Shown one piece after another: positions 1-9,210 of a stretch of 64,000 bases of DNA (its first letter is position 1; each line of letters starts with the position of its first letter). Below the pieces are notes generated by a model. The model worked only from the letters and a program-made list of their open reading frames with translations, was not told the origin of the DNA and searched no databases. This stretch comes from Plutella xylostella (lineage: Eukaryota; Arthropoda; Insecta; Lepidoptera; Plutellidae). The stretch lies in the NCBI RefSeq assembly GCF_932276165.1, contig NC_063995.1, forward strand, positions 3,596,001 to 3,660,000, read 5' to 3'. The position numbers were made by a program, and so were the translations under genes.

Positions 1-189
1 AACTAATGATTTGGTATTGATGATAGATATCTTCATTAGACAAGAATGATTCATCAATGAACCTACACAGTCCTAAAGACAGACACATTATATAAACACT
101 CCACACATTTTTCTTCTGTATACTGTGTGTAAGAATACTGTTTTCTTAACCACCTTGTTAGCTAATTTTTGTCTGGTTATAAATTAAAG

Positions 190-1085
190 GATACTCTTCC
201 ACAGAAAATATTGATGGAAAAGGTTAACAGCATTGTTAAAAAGTGTTCAAAATCTCTTATAATTTTTGATGAGATCCATGATATGTGTCCTTCAATTCTG
301 GATGCTATTCAGCCCATGCTTGATCACCATCACGCTGTTGATGGTATAGATTATAGGTGAGTTATTCTATTGTTTATTTTAGTGTCTGGGTTTTATATAA
401 ATATATTTGGTGATTTCATTTTGACTTATTTTACAGGGATACAATATTTTTATTTATATCAAATATTGGAGGACATGAAATTGCTGAACACTTATTAGAA
501 TTCTACAATGATGGCTTGAGTAGAAATGATGTTGACTTTCATCATTTTGAACCAATTATTCGGAGGGTGGCTTATCACACTGGTATATAAATGTTACTAA
601 AATAATATTTATAAATCTATGTTAATGGTTGTTATGTTTCATTATAAATGTGCATATAATTTTTTCAGGTGGTTTTGAAAAATCATCCGCTATAGCCCAC
701 CATTTAATTGACCATTACATTCCATTTCTGCCATTAGAGCAGATTCATGTAGAGATGTGTGCATTGGCTGAATTCAGGGCACATGATGTTCTGAATCCTT
801 CAGAAAAAATGATGGAGTAAGTTTCATTTTTCTGCATAATACAACAGTTATATTTATTCAGAAACCTTGAACTTCTAATGAAGATGAAGACAAACTATGA
901 TGTAGTTTATATACCTAATACAATGTAGTTGATAATTTATTTTCAGAGATGCCCTGTCAATAATTACATATGGGCCCACAGAAGACCAGCCCATATTTGC
1001 TAATAATGGTTGCAAGAGGTTTACCCGGCATATCCCCTATATTATACAAAAGCACAAAACACAGAAAAAGAAGACTGAACTGTAG
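190..1085 (+). CDS. Torsin: Torsin-family AAA+ ATPase, 3' exons only (gene starts outside window)
   Basis: Torsins are ER and nuclear-envelope lumen AAA+ ATPases involved in membrane and protein homeostasis. Four coding exons are visible: 190-356, 437-582, 669-816 and 947-1085. All junctions are GT/AG and keep phase, and the stop is TAG at 1083-1085. The first visible exon carries the Walker B strand SLIIFDEIHDM. The next has the sensor-1 stretch FLFISNIGG. The third has IDHYIPFLPLEQIHV, a torsin hallmark. The last has NNGCKRF, which contains the Gly-Cys-Lys sensor-2 motif specific to torsins. The C-terminus is unusually lysine-rich (KHKTQKKKTEL). The N-terminal part (signal peptide, Walker A) lies upstream of base 1. 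The first acceptor (AG at 188-189) has a weak pyrimidine tract, but it gives the expected family alignment after an upstream exon ending in about LYK, and an in-frame TAA at 163-165 rules out an earlier start for this exon. Confidence 0.88.
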
Positions 1086-1860
1086 AAAAGCATGGATATT
1101 TCTATCTCATTTAATTTAATTGATCAATGCTTCATTATTTGATAAACAATATACAAATAAGATGTAGTATCATGCAAAGTTAATTTGGATCCATGTATAA
1201 ATTCACAAATCTTGTAACCAAACTAATTCAAAATAAGAGCTCACCTGGAAAGTTGGTTGAGAAATTCCATTTGCATTGACTCTCCATCTAGTTCTAACCG
1301 TATTGTTATTGACCTTTTAAAAATCTATTTCAAAAGAAGAGGTCACATTGATCTGTGCATGTTATCTTTAGTTCACAACAGTTGTGTCATTTTTATTTCT
1401 GGTTGCTAGTGTATTATTGTAAAAAGTAATGTAAATATAATATGTATAGGTTGATATTGTGATAATAGCTTTTAACAAGATAGTCCAATTCAGAATTGGC
1501 TATTCCATTGTGGTTGGAATGTACCTACCTGAATATACCTAATCAATGTGAAACTTGCATGTTCAAAACATCAGCAAGTGGTTAATTGGTTAATACAACT
1601 TTTTAAAACTTGTAGAAACCCTGTATCTTTTTAAACTAGTCACATTTTTATGCTGGTTTTTATTTTCAATCAATTACATAATATCTGAATAAACTTCCTA
1701 TCCCTTATCATTATGATTGCAAGGTTCATTGTTTTAGAAATCAAACTTGTACATATGTACATACACTAATTAAGTTACTTACATCATGGGCCATAATATT
1801 GATAACTGGATATACATTGTAAATAACATTTTTTATTAAATAATAACAAAATAAATGTGT
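1086..1860 (+). other. Torsin 3' UTR with poly(A) signal
   Basis: This AT-rich non-coding stretch follows the Torsin stop codon. A canonical AATAAA lies at 1850-1855, followed by a GT-rich stretch. The opposing ATG5 gene has its own reverse-strand AATAAA at 1880-1885, so the two 3' ends meet within a few tens of bases. Confidence 0.6.
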
Positions 1861-1935
1861 GTAAGTATAACATCTTGTGTTTATTTAAATTATTTATGCA
1901 ATTAATTCAAAACTGGTGGCATTAGAATTTACACT

Positions 1936-3230
1936 TTAACACACACAAAGATGTAGAAAATTGTCCGGGTAACTCATGTGTTCCGAGAGCCATTGCAGTG
2001 GTGTATCTGTTGGAATTTCAATGCCATGGGTTCTCAATTTCACTGTAAAATCAAAGATACACATATAAGTACTTCATTTTCAAGACTTCAAAATCTTAAT
2101 GGGATATATTAAAATAGCAGTTAAATAAATCAACCATGGGTAAAATTAATGGTCCAAGTAACATTGCTATACTGTATTACATTGGTTTTAAGTTTTATTC
2201 CAAATCTTAGTTACACATTCAAATATGTCTTTACCTTTTAGGTTTAGAATGTAATATAGTATAGTGATAATACTGTACTGAACCGATAATACTGTACCAT
2301 CAGGCTTGTCAGGATACAACTCCTGTAGCATCTGCTGCAATATTTTCCTACTTCCATCTGCATTCTTTGGATTCACAAGCTTCTGGCTGTAGGAGCCATC
2401 ATCAGTGTAGATTCTAATTGGAATATGCTTGAATCCTTCATTGTCTCCATGAGACTCCATAAGTCTTCGGTTTATAGCCCAGAACTGATCAAACTTATCT
2501 GAAACAAAACACAAATAATTATGTAGAAGCAGCACTAACATACTGACATGATAATAATGATATATATGTAATTACCATTTTGCAAACCCAACCAGAGCTG
2601 ATTATGATCTTTCTTTTGCATTGTACTCATCACTTGTCCCCTATGTTTCAACACATCTGCTTCCTTCACAGTACACATATAATGGGCTTCAACAACATCT
2701 CTAAAAAATAAATATGTCATTTATGTACACAGTTGGAACTAAATAAATGTAGCATTGTTTGAATAAGAGGTGAAGACATACTTATTAGGACAGTGTAGGA
2801 GGACATCCTCAGGGAACTTGGAGAAGTGAATAGTTAAAGTCCAAGGCAGTTGAGGGTCATGTCCACAGTACAGATCATACAGGAAACCAATAGGGTAATG
2901 CCACTTCAATGGTTGTCCATTATAGTCTATCCACATTTCATTATCTGCGTTCTCTTGAGATATGTAACGCAAGAAATGTCTTTTCATCTGTAACAGATCA
3001 ATAAATTGAAGTCCTAATGGATCTACAGATAAAGTTAAAAAGTGCAATCATGTTTATTAAATTTTATCAATTACCTTATCTGTAACAAGAGGAAAGTAAC
3101 TAAGTCGCGGCACCATTACGTAGAAAGGGTCGGGTTGCTGAATTTCCATAATTTCTTCTTGATCCAGCTGAAAACAAATAGGCAACTTTCCGTCCCATAT
3201 TTCTCGGAGTACTTCTCTATCGTTTGCCAT
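1936..3230 (-). CDS. Atg5: Autophagy protein 5 (ATG5)
   Basis: ATG5 is conjugated to ATG12. The conjugate binds ATG16 and acts as the E3-like factor for ATG8 lipidation at the phagophore. Five exons on the minus strand: 3075-3230, 2782-2987, 2576-2700, about 2298-2498 and 1936-2042. They give 264 codons, against 275 in human. The start is the ATG at 3230 (MANDREVLREIWDGKLP), matching the family N-terminus. Hallmarks seen: PLKWHYPIG, LPWTLTIHFSKFPE, KEADVLKH, QKKDHNQLWLGLQN, FDQFWAINRRLME and the C-terminal TPLQWLSEHMSYPDNFLHL. The lysine in TVKEADVLKH (about residue 133) aligns with the human K130 acceptor for ATG12. The donor of exon 4 is the least certain junction: GTACAG after 2298 is the choice that keeps phase with the last exon. 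The gene converges on Torsin and diverges from EMG1. Confidence 0.93.
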
Positions 3231-4084
3231 TGTAAGCAGACAAGCCAGACAATGAAAATTTGAAGATTTTTAGAAGGTTCAGTAACAATAATTCAATGAT
3301 ATTGATTATTTTCTACAACATTCTACAAGGTATTTCATATTTTAGAATAAATTTGTTTTGGTTGGGAATCAAACTTCAAACCTTGAGAATGATCACAGAT
3401 TAAGTGACAAAATCTGTCGATTTTACCAACAATTTCTGCCAGCATCGTGTTGGGTATGCACGTGTAACGTCGAGAACTCGGGCACAAAATCGTCCCCTTG
3501 AGCTGCGTACAGACCGGCCCAACGAACGCTCAACGATGGATATTTATCATACATAATACAGGGCAGATTGAAGCAACAATGGTCAACGAAATCCGTCCGT
3601 TAGCGTTCGTTGGGCCGGTCTGTACGCATCTTTAAAAACCGGCCAAACAAACGCCAACGAATGGGTTTCATTGACCTTCGTTGCTGCAATCTGCCCTGTA
3701 TTTGTATGATAAATATGCATCGTTGGGCCGGTCTGTACGTAACATTATTTTGTAGAACGACTTTTGCTTCACAATATGATGGGACAAACGCCCGTGTCGC
3801 TGTGTTGCGCTAGCGAGATGACATTATTCTGAGGACTCATAAGTTATTGTCAAGAGGCATATCACTGTCAACTCAGTTGTCAGACTCAACTGTCAGATAT
3901 AACAAACAAATACACAGTGCACGTGTTGTTTTGCTATTGTTACAAATTTTGTGATTGTTCTTCCCTTTCTTGCTATTGAATATTGTTGTAGAAAACAACA
4001 GTTACTAGTACATATTTTTCGTTAAATTAAAAAGTTATCATTGTATACTTGATCATACTATTGGTGCATTAACGACTTATCATT
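3231..4084. promoter_or_regulatory. Shared promoter interval of the divergent ATG5/EMG1 pair
   Basis: There are 854 bases between the two start codons, so both promoters must lie here unless a distant 5' UTR exon exists. The interval is largely AT-rich. It contains the foldback repeat at 3506-3739, and near 3865-3900 a run of short TGTCA/TGACA-type inverted words. No convincing TATA box is seen for either gene, as expected for housekeeping genes. Confidence 0.5.
3506..3739. mobile_element. Foldback MITE pair with repeated CGTACAGACCGGCCCAACGA ends
   Basis: The sequence CGTACAGACCGGCCCAACGA starts at 3506. Its reverse complement ends at 3626 and occurs again, ending at 3739. The unit 3506-3626 and the unit 3626-3739 are inverted copies of each other: the stretch around GGGCAGATTGAAGCAACAATG in the left unit reappears reverse-complemented in the right. 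This is a long imperfect hairpin typical of a non-autonomous DNA transposon or a tail-to-tail double insertion. It carries no ORF of note. Confidence 0.75.
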
Positions 4085-5769
4085 ATGGGAAAGAAAAGAA
4101 AACATGCAAATGACAACGAGTTTGATCCAGTTCCGAAACACTTGGTAGCCTCTCATATTAAGAAACAAGAAAAACGATTAATTGTTATTTTAGAAAATGC
4201 CCAGTTGGAGACTGTAAAGGTAAGATAGGTTCACATTAAATCTTGAATGTTTATCTTTCTAACCTAAATACCATAGAGAAAATAACCTACAAAATTTTAA
4301 TTCCAGGTTGGCAACAGTTTTGAGCTGTTGAACTGCGATGATCACGCTAATATTCTACGAAAGAATGATCGAGATCCCGGGTCCTGCCGCCCGGACATCA
4401 CTCACCAGTCATTGCTCATGTTGATGGACTCTCCCCTCAACCGAGCCGGGCTCCTGCAAGTTTATATTCACACTGAGAAGAATGTTCTTATAGAAATTAA
4501 CCCACAAACCAGGATACCAAGAACTTTCAAAAGATTTGCTGGACTAATAGGTAAGACACAACATACATTGGATCATTCACTATTCATTTAAAATTGTTTG
4601 TAACAAACACTGAAGCATACTTTTCATCATTGTCAAAGGGTTATGTAGTCACTTAAAATTTCTGTTGCTGTCTGATCAGGGTGTGCCTCGCAGACATATC
4701 TGTATAAGGTATAGTTGATATGTCACTTGGAGAGGCTCCTTATGAGCACCCAAATCTACAAGGTGGAACTTTGGAGGAATCTTAAAATGTTGGGAGTTTT
4801 TCTTAAAAATATTCAATGCCGAATATGCAATATTGGTGATACAAGGTGTGCCATTGGCACTCAAAGGGCTAACAGGATTGGCTATGTACCTGAATGACGC
4901 AATTAAGAAAGAAAAACATTTATTTCTTAAAAAAATCATTTAATTAATTACAAAGTTCAAATTAATTTTGGCTAATAATTAACAATCTAATATTTTACTC
5001 AATAAGTCTCTCATTCACCCAAAGGTTGCCTGGAAGAGATTGCTTTTAGCAATAAGGTCGCCTATTGTGCTTACTCCTTTTGTTGTTTAATGTATGTTGT
5101 GTGTTTTGTTCAATAAAGTTATATTGTATAGTATAAAAAAAAAAAAAAAAAAAAAAAAACACGCACTTACGCCTTGTACTAATGTACTCCCTTGCGGGGT
5201 AGGCAGAGGTGCATTGCTGCACCCACTTTTCGCCAGAGTGTTATGTTAGTCCCAATGTAATAGGGGGCGGGCCTATTGCCATTTTACGGGCACATCCAAG
5301 ACCCGAGAACAAATATCTGTGTTTAAACAAATATCTGCCCCAGCCGGGAATCGAACCCGGGACCATCGGCTCAGTAGTCAGGTCACTAACCACTACGCCA
5401 TTCGATCGTGTATAGTATTAACAATACATTTATCTATTTTCAGTTCAACTCCTCCACAAATTTGCTATCCGGGCTTCAGATGGACCTATGAAACTGTTGA
5501 AGGTTATTAAGAATCCTGTTGAGTCCCACCTTCCTGTTGGAGTCAAGAAAATCACAATGAGTTTCAGTTCAAAAGTTGTCACTAACTGCCGGGAATTGGT
5601 GCCAAAAACTGAAGAGCCAATAGTGATGGTAATTGGAGCCATGGCTCATGGCAAGGTGGAGGCGGACTACTCAGAAGAAGCCATATCCATAAGCAACTAT
5701 CCCCTATCAGCTGCCTTGACATGTGCTAAGTTGTGTACAGCATTTGAAGAAGTTTGGAATATAGCATAG
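4085..5769 (+). CDS. Emg1: EMG1/Nep1, 18S rRNA pseudouridine N1-methyltransferase
   Basis: EMG1 (Nep1) is a SPOUT-class methyltransferase that N1-methylates a hypermodified pseudouridine of 18S rRNA and is needed for 40S ribosome biogenesis in the nucleolus. Three exons: 4085-4219, 4307-4550 and 5444-5769. All are phase-consistent and encode 234 residues, against 244 in human. The start (MGKKRKHANDNEFDPVP) has a basic, nucleolar-type N-terminus. Hallmarks: RLIVILENAQLETVK, CRPDITHQSLLMLMDSPLNR, YIHTEKNVLIEINPQTRIPR, RTFKRFAGL, QLLHKF and the C-terminal SPOUT knot ISISNYPLSAALTCAKLCTA followed by FEEVWNIA. The second intron (4551-5443) has been enlarged by a LINE 3' end and a SINE. Confidence 0.95.
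5024..5159 (+). mobile_element. Non-LTR retrotransposon 3' end with poly(A) tail, in EMG1 intron 2
   Basis: A short 3'-UTR-like segment contains GGTTGCCTGGAAGAGATTGC and a small hairpin (GCTTTTAGCAATAAGG). It ends with CAATAAAG, and then a run of more than 20 A. This has the look of a 5'-truncated LINE insertion on the plus strand. The rest of the intron, 4560-5020, shows no feature I recognise. Confidence 0.6.
5160..5410 (-). mobile_element. tRNA-derived SINE (copy 1), in EMG1 intron 2
   Basis: Read on the minus strand, the element begins with a tRNA-like head. A-box-like TGGCGTAGTGGTTAGTGA is followed by B-box GGTTCGATTCC within CCCGGGTTCGATTCCCGGCT. A non-tRNA body follows and ends ...GGCGTAAGTGCGTG plus a T-run (the A-run of the abutting LINE on the plus strand). 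Two relatives lie in this window at 40369-40601 and 42831-42912, which shows a dispersed family rather than a real tRNA gene. Confidence 0.85.
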
Positions 5770-6525
5770 AAAATATTGAGTACTACTAGTAAATGTGTTT
5801 AATTATGATAATTTATGGTGGTAGTGACTGGATGAGGAAGGCTGTGGACAGTGTGTTGTGGCGCTCCTTACACAAATTCTAGTATTCTGTAAATCAAGGC
5901 ATTGTAATTTCAAGTTAAATGGGTCATAATCATAATTTAAAACTGTAAAAAACATAAGCCTTAAATCGCACAATCTACAAAATCTCAGGTGTATCATCCA
6001 ACTGGGAGAGGCGTCTGCGACATGTCTATCTACTGTATTGTGCGATTGTTATAGACTTATTACAAGCACTTAACAACAAATACTAAAATCACAAGCTTTC
6101 GATTAGTCTCAAACCCGACAACCCTCTTTTCGCTCACTGGTCTATGTGTCACGCAAAAAAATCTTCCACATGTGACAGGAATGCAAGCCTCTCTGTTAAC
6201 GGAAACGATTTACATCCACTAGAACAGATCGGTTGCCTATGAAAAAAAACGGTTGCGACAAATATCCAATTAGGACTCTTGCTATTAGGTATGTAGCCGA
6301 CCATATTTTTTACTCACAACGACATTAGTTTTATGTCCTTATAGATTTCAGACATTATTAATATTATCATTTTAATTAGTGCCAAAGGTCTTGTAGTCTC
6401 TAGACATGGGCTTATCTAACTAGGATCTTTGGAAAACAGTAGGAAGTCTAGACGGCCACCAGCGACGCTTCAGAATCATATAGCGTACATATTATTATTT
6501 AAGTACCTATTTATTAACGGCATTA
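5770..6525. other. Intergenic DNA downstream of EMG1
   Basis: No coding signal. A short stretch at about 5811-5866 (GGTAGTGACTGGATGAGGAA and following bases) resembles the C-terminal coding end of the RTE-type LINE seen at 35781-36011. The rest is unclassified AT-rich sequence. Confidence 0.4.
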
Positions 6526-6861
6526 TCCTAACTAATATTATAAATGTGAAAGTAACTGTGTATGTCTGTCTGTCTGTTACTCTTTACTGAACGGAATTGA
6601 ATGAAATTTGGTATACATGTCGCAGCCGGATCGTATAATCCGCCGTATTACATTACGGCTGGCCGCATTACAAAACAGGGCCGCTTTGTAATACGGCGTA
6701 TCAACGTTTAGCCGGATTGTCATTTCGATACGTTCTTCATTACGGCGGCCCACGTTTAGCCGCATCGTACTACTACTAAATTGTAGGGTGACCGTGTCCA
6801 TGAAATTACTGCTGAAGGAATTTTGCGGTTTCGGTAGTTTGACAAACATTTTGTAATCGTA

Positions 6862-7876
6862 ATAGAGTCAGAGAGTCAGGATTGGTTCTAGCCAAAGCAC
6901 TGATCTGTCGGTTACCTTCGGAGTTCCCCAGGGAAGCATACTCGGCCCGACTCTCTTCTTGATATACATCAACGAGTTGTGTCGGCATACCCCTCAAAAT
7001 GGGAAAATATTTTGTTATGCGGATGATACAGCTCTAGTATATCAGGGAGACAGTTGGGAAGAAGTACGCAATAATGCTGAACGTGGACTCCATAAGGTTA
7101 TGAGATGGTTGCAACTGAACCTGCTTTCTCTAAACATTGACAAAAGTAAATTTCTCTCTTTTTCAATAAAAAGTGACAAAAATAAAAACTTTCAGCTTCG
7201 CGCCCATACCTGTGATATGAACAATACTTCCGACTGCTCCTGCATACCAATCGCAAGAGAGCCCTTCGTTAAATACCTCGGAGTCTTAATCGATGACAAA
7301 TTATCCTGGTCTCCACACATTGATGCCCTGACCATCCGCTCTCGTAAACTGATTTATTTATTCAAAACTCTTCGCAACGTAGCCTCCCAAGATTTATTAA
7401 AAACTATATATCTTTCTTTGGCACAGTCTATCCTCAACTATTGCATTCTATCATGGGGAAGTGCATGTAAAACTAAATTGATAAAACTTGAAAGGGCACA
7501 GAGATCCATCCTTAAAGTCATGTCATTTAAGCCCTTCCGATTCTCTACTGAACTCTTGTATGACCAGTGCCAACTTCTCTCCATTCGAAAACTGTTTATC
7601 TTGCAATTGGTATCCCAGCAACACTCCACACTTAAATTCGACTCCCAGCTTTATTCAGAAAAGAGAAGGAACGACATAATTTGTAAAATGAAAATATGTA
7701 AAACCGCCTTTGCCCAACGACATTTTACATTTCTGGGACCACTTATTTACAACCGCATAAATAAAATCCTGGACTTATATCCTAAAACGCGTCACGGATG
7801 TAAAGCAACCACAAAGCCCTGGCTATTAAAGCAAAACTATGATATGATCGAATCCCTTCTAGTTACACAAAAATGA
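6862..7876 (+). pseudogene. Reverse transcriptase remnant of a Jockey/CR1-type LINE
   Basis: The reading frame is open from about 6862 to the TGA at 7874-7876. It shows the RT blocks GVPQGSILGPTLFLIYINEL and CYADDTALVYQ (the catalytic YADD box), then FVKYLGVLIDDKLSWSPHI, the block-E-like motif common in these LINEs, and a C-terminal thumb/connection region with SILNYCILSWG. The N-terminal endonuclease and the first RT blocks are absent, so it is a 5'-truncated copy. The fairly long uninterrupted frame suggests a not very old insertion. It lies inside the TIR transposon 6619-9105. Confidence 0.88.
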
Positions 7877-8330
7877 TTCCGGACTGACTACCTACATACC
7901 TACTGTAAATAAAACTAATACCTACCTGACAATAAACACACTTAATATACATTTAATACAAATACAATACATTGTATGTAAAATTAGAAGATACCTTTCT
8001 TTAAAAAATTATATAAATTATGATATGTAAGTATACCTAAATCACATCGATAATAACTATAAGCTTTATTCTCTAAAAATGTTAAATTTGAATCTTTGAT
8101 ATCTTGAGCATGTATTCTATTTTTCTCTTTGAATTATTTATGCACTCTGCTTGGCGGACGGCGCTGGAGGCCAAAACTCAGGTCTACACCTATCTTGGTC
8201 TTCAACGTTACCCATTAATTCTTGTCAGATTAAATTTATTATAAATGTAACTTAGTTTGTATGTGTTCTGAGACTTTGTATACTGAATAAATATTTTTTC
8301 ATTTTTTCATTTTTCATTTTCAGAGTAAAT
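7877..8330 (+). mobile_element. 3' UTR and tail of the same LINE
   Basis: An AT-rich untranslated stretch ends with GAATAAATATTTTTTC followed by short ATTTTTTC/ATTTTTC repeats, a microsatellite-like 3' end typical of CR1/Jockey-type LINEs. The block near 8145-8260 (GCGCTGGAGGCC...) is the conserved-looking part. Confidence 0.55.
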
Positions 8331-8413
8331 ATGCTATCATATGGACTTCCGTTAAAGTATCAAAATACTGTGCAAGGGCACTACTCGGATTGTAGGATCT
8401 TCGAAATTATTAT

Positions 8414-8590
8414 TCCTCATCATCATCATCACTTCTGTACGTAGGCCTCTCCCAAAGCACATCACTGGATGCGATCTATAGCTTTCCACATCCAATCATA
8501 ACCAACCACCTTTCGTAAGTCGTCATTTCATCTAGCCGGAGGGCGTCCCACACTACGTTTGCCTAGTCGCAGTCTCCTCAAGATCAAATA
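8414..8590 (-). mobile_element. RTE-type LINE 3' fragment
   Basis: On the minus strand this resembles the end of the RTE-type ORF seen at 35781-36011: GGCAAACGTAGTGTGGGACG, then TGGATGTGGAAAGCTATAG and GGGAGAGGCCTACGTACAG. It ends in a TGATGATGATGATGAGG trinucleotide repeat, a usual RTE tail. Confidence 0.6.
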
Positions 8591-9210
8591 ATCTTTGCCG
8601 GCCACAATTAGTTATATTTTTTGACCCAGTAATATCTGTGTGGAAATCCGCCGACCAGCAGAATCCATGGTCACTTTAGCTGTTTGATGTGCGTTATAAC
8701 TTTTGTACGTTCTTCACTGTTCCGCATTGATCGGAATAGATATTATTTAATTTCACGTGAAAATTCTTCTTGAAGTCACTGTTTACTAACATATTTAACA
8801 CGATTTCTTGGTTTTAATCATCATCAAATATCTGTATCCAAGGCATTATTTTTGTTATGTCAAGCAGCGTCACGAGTGTTAAAAAAACGAAACTAAAATC
8901 TTTTGATGCGGCGGCTAATCTCTCGCCGTATTACATAACGGCCAGCCATATTGAATGACGTATGATGTCGAATACAATCCGGCGCATTTTCATTCAGCCA
9001 TATTCAATACGGCTAAACGTTAATCCGCCGCATTACAAAGAGGCCCTGTCTTGTAATGCGGCTAGCCATAATGTAATACGGCGGATTATACGATCCGGCT
9101 GCGACATACATACGGTCTAGACCCTGGGAAAGAACATAGGCTACTTTTTATCCCGGAATTCCCACGGGAAAACTTTTTAAGGCGAAGCGAAGCGCGCGGG
9201 AACAACTAGT

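Larger units (their letters stand above)
6619..9105. mobile_element. TIR DNA transposon (2,487 bp) inserted in the Helitron-like element
   Basis: The termini GTCGCAGCCGGATCGTATAA (from 6619) and its reverse complement (ending 9105) match over about 37 bases, and the similarity continues imperfectly for at least 80 bases. ATACAT occurs on both sides (6613-6618 and 9106-9111), suggesting a 6-bp target-site duplication. The subterminal DNA is rich in CGGC/GCCG words such as TAATACGGCGG in both orientations. The interior holds LINE material (6862-8330 and 8414-8590) and no recognisable transposase, so this copy is non-autonomous. Confidence 0.75.
6526..9210 (+). mobile_element. Helitron-like non-autonomous element, split by a later insertion
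   Basis: The left part (6526-6618) begins TCCTAACTAATATTATAAATG and continues through a TGTCTGTCTGTCTGTTAC stretch. The right part (9106-9210) runs from GGTCTAGACCCTGGGAAAG through GGCGAAGCGAAGCGCGCGGG and ends AACAACTAGT. The TC start and CTAGT end, with a GC-rich hairpin-like sequence just before the end, fit a Helitron. A continuous copy of the same element lies at 39604-39806 on the minus strand. It shows that 6619-9105 is a foreign insertion. Confidence 0.65.

Noticed and set aside
3514..3530. Silencer-like CAGAC next to CGGCC in the ATG5/EMG1 interval
   Set aside because: Part of the MITE terminus; the GC-rich half does not fit GNCGYC at 5-bp spacing.
5340..5410. tRNA gene on the minus strand
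   Set aside because: The tRNA-like part is followed by a non-tRNA body found twice more in the window, so it is a SINE head; the acceptor stem does not pair as a mature tRNA.
6559..6580. CRISPR-like or satellite array from TGTCTGTCTGTC repeats
   Set aside because: Simple repeat that belongs to the Helitron-like element, repeated at 39755-39770.
6577..6997. Minus-strand ORFs in the transposon
   Set aside because: Antisense to the Helitron/TIR sequence and the LINE RT; no domain.
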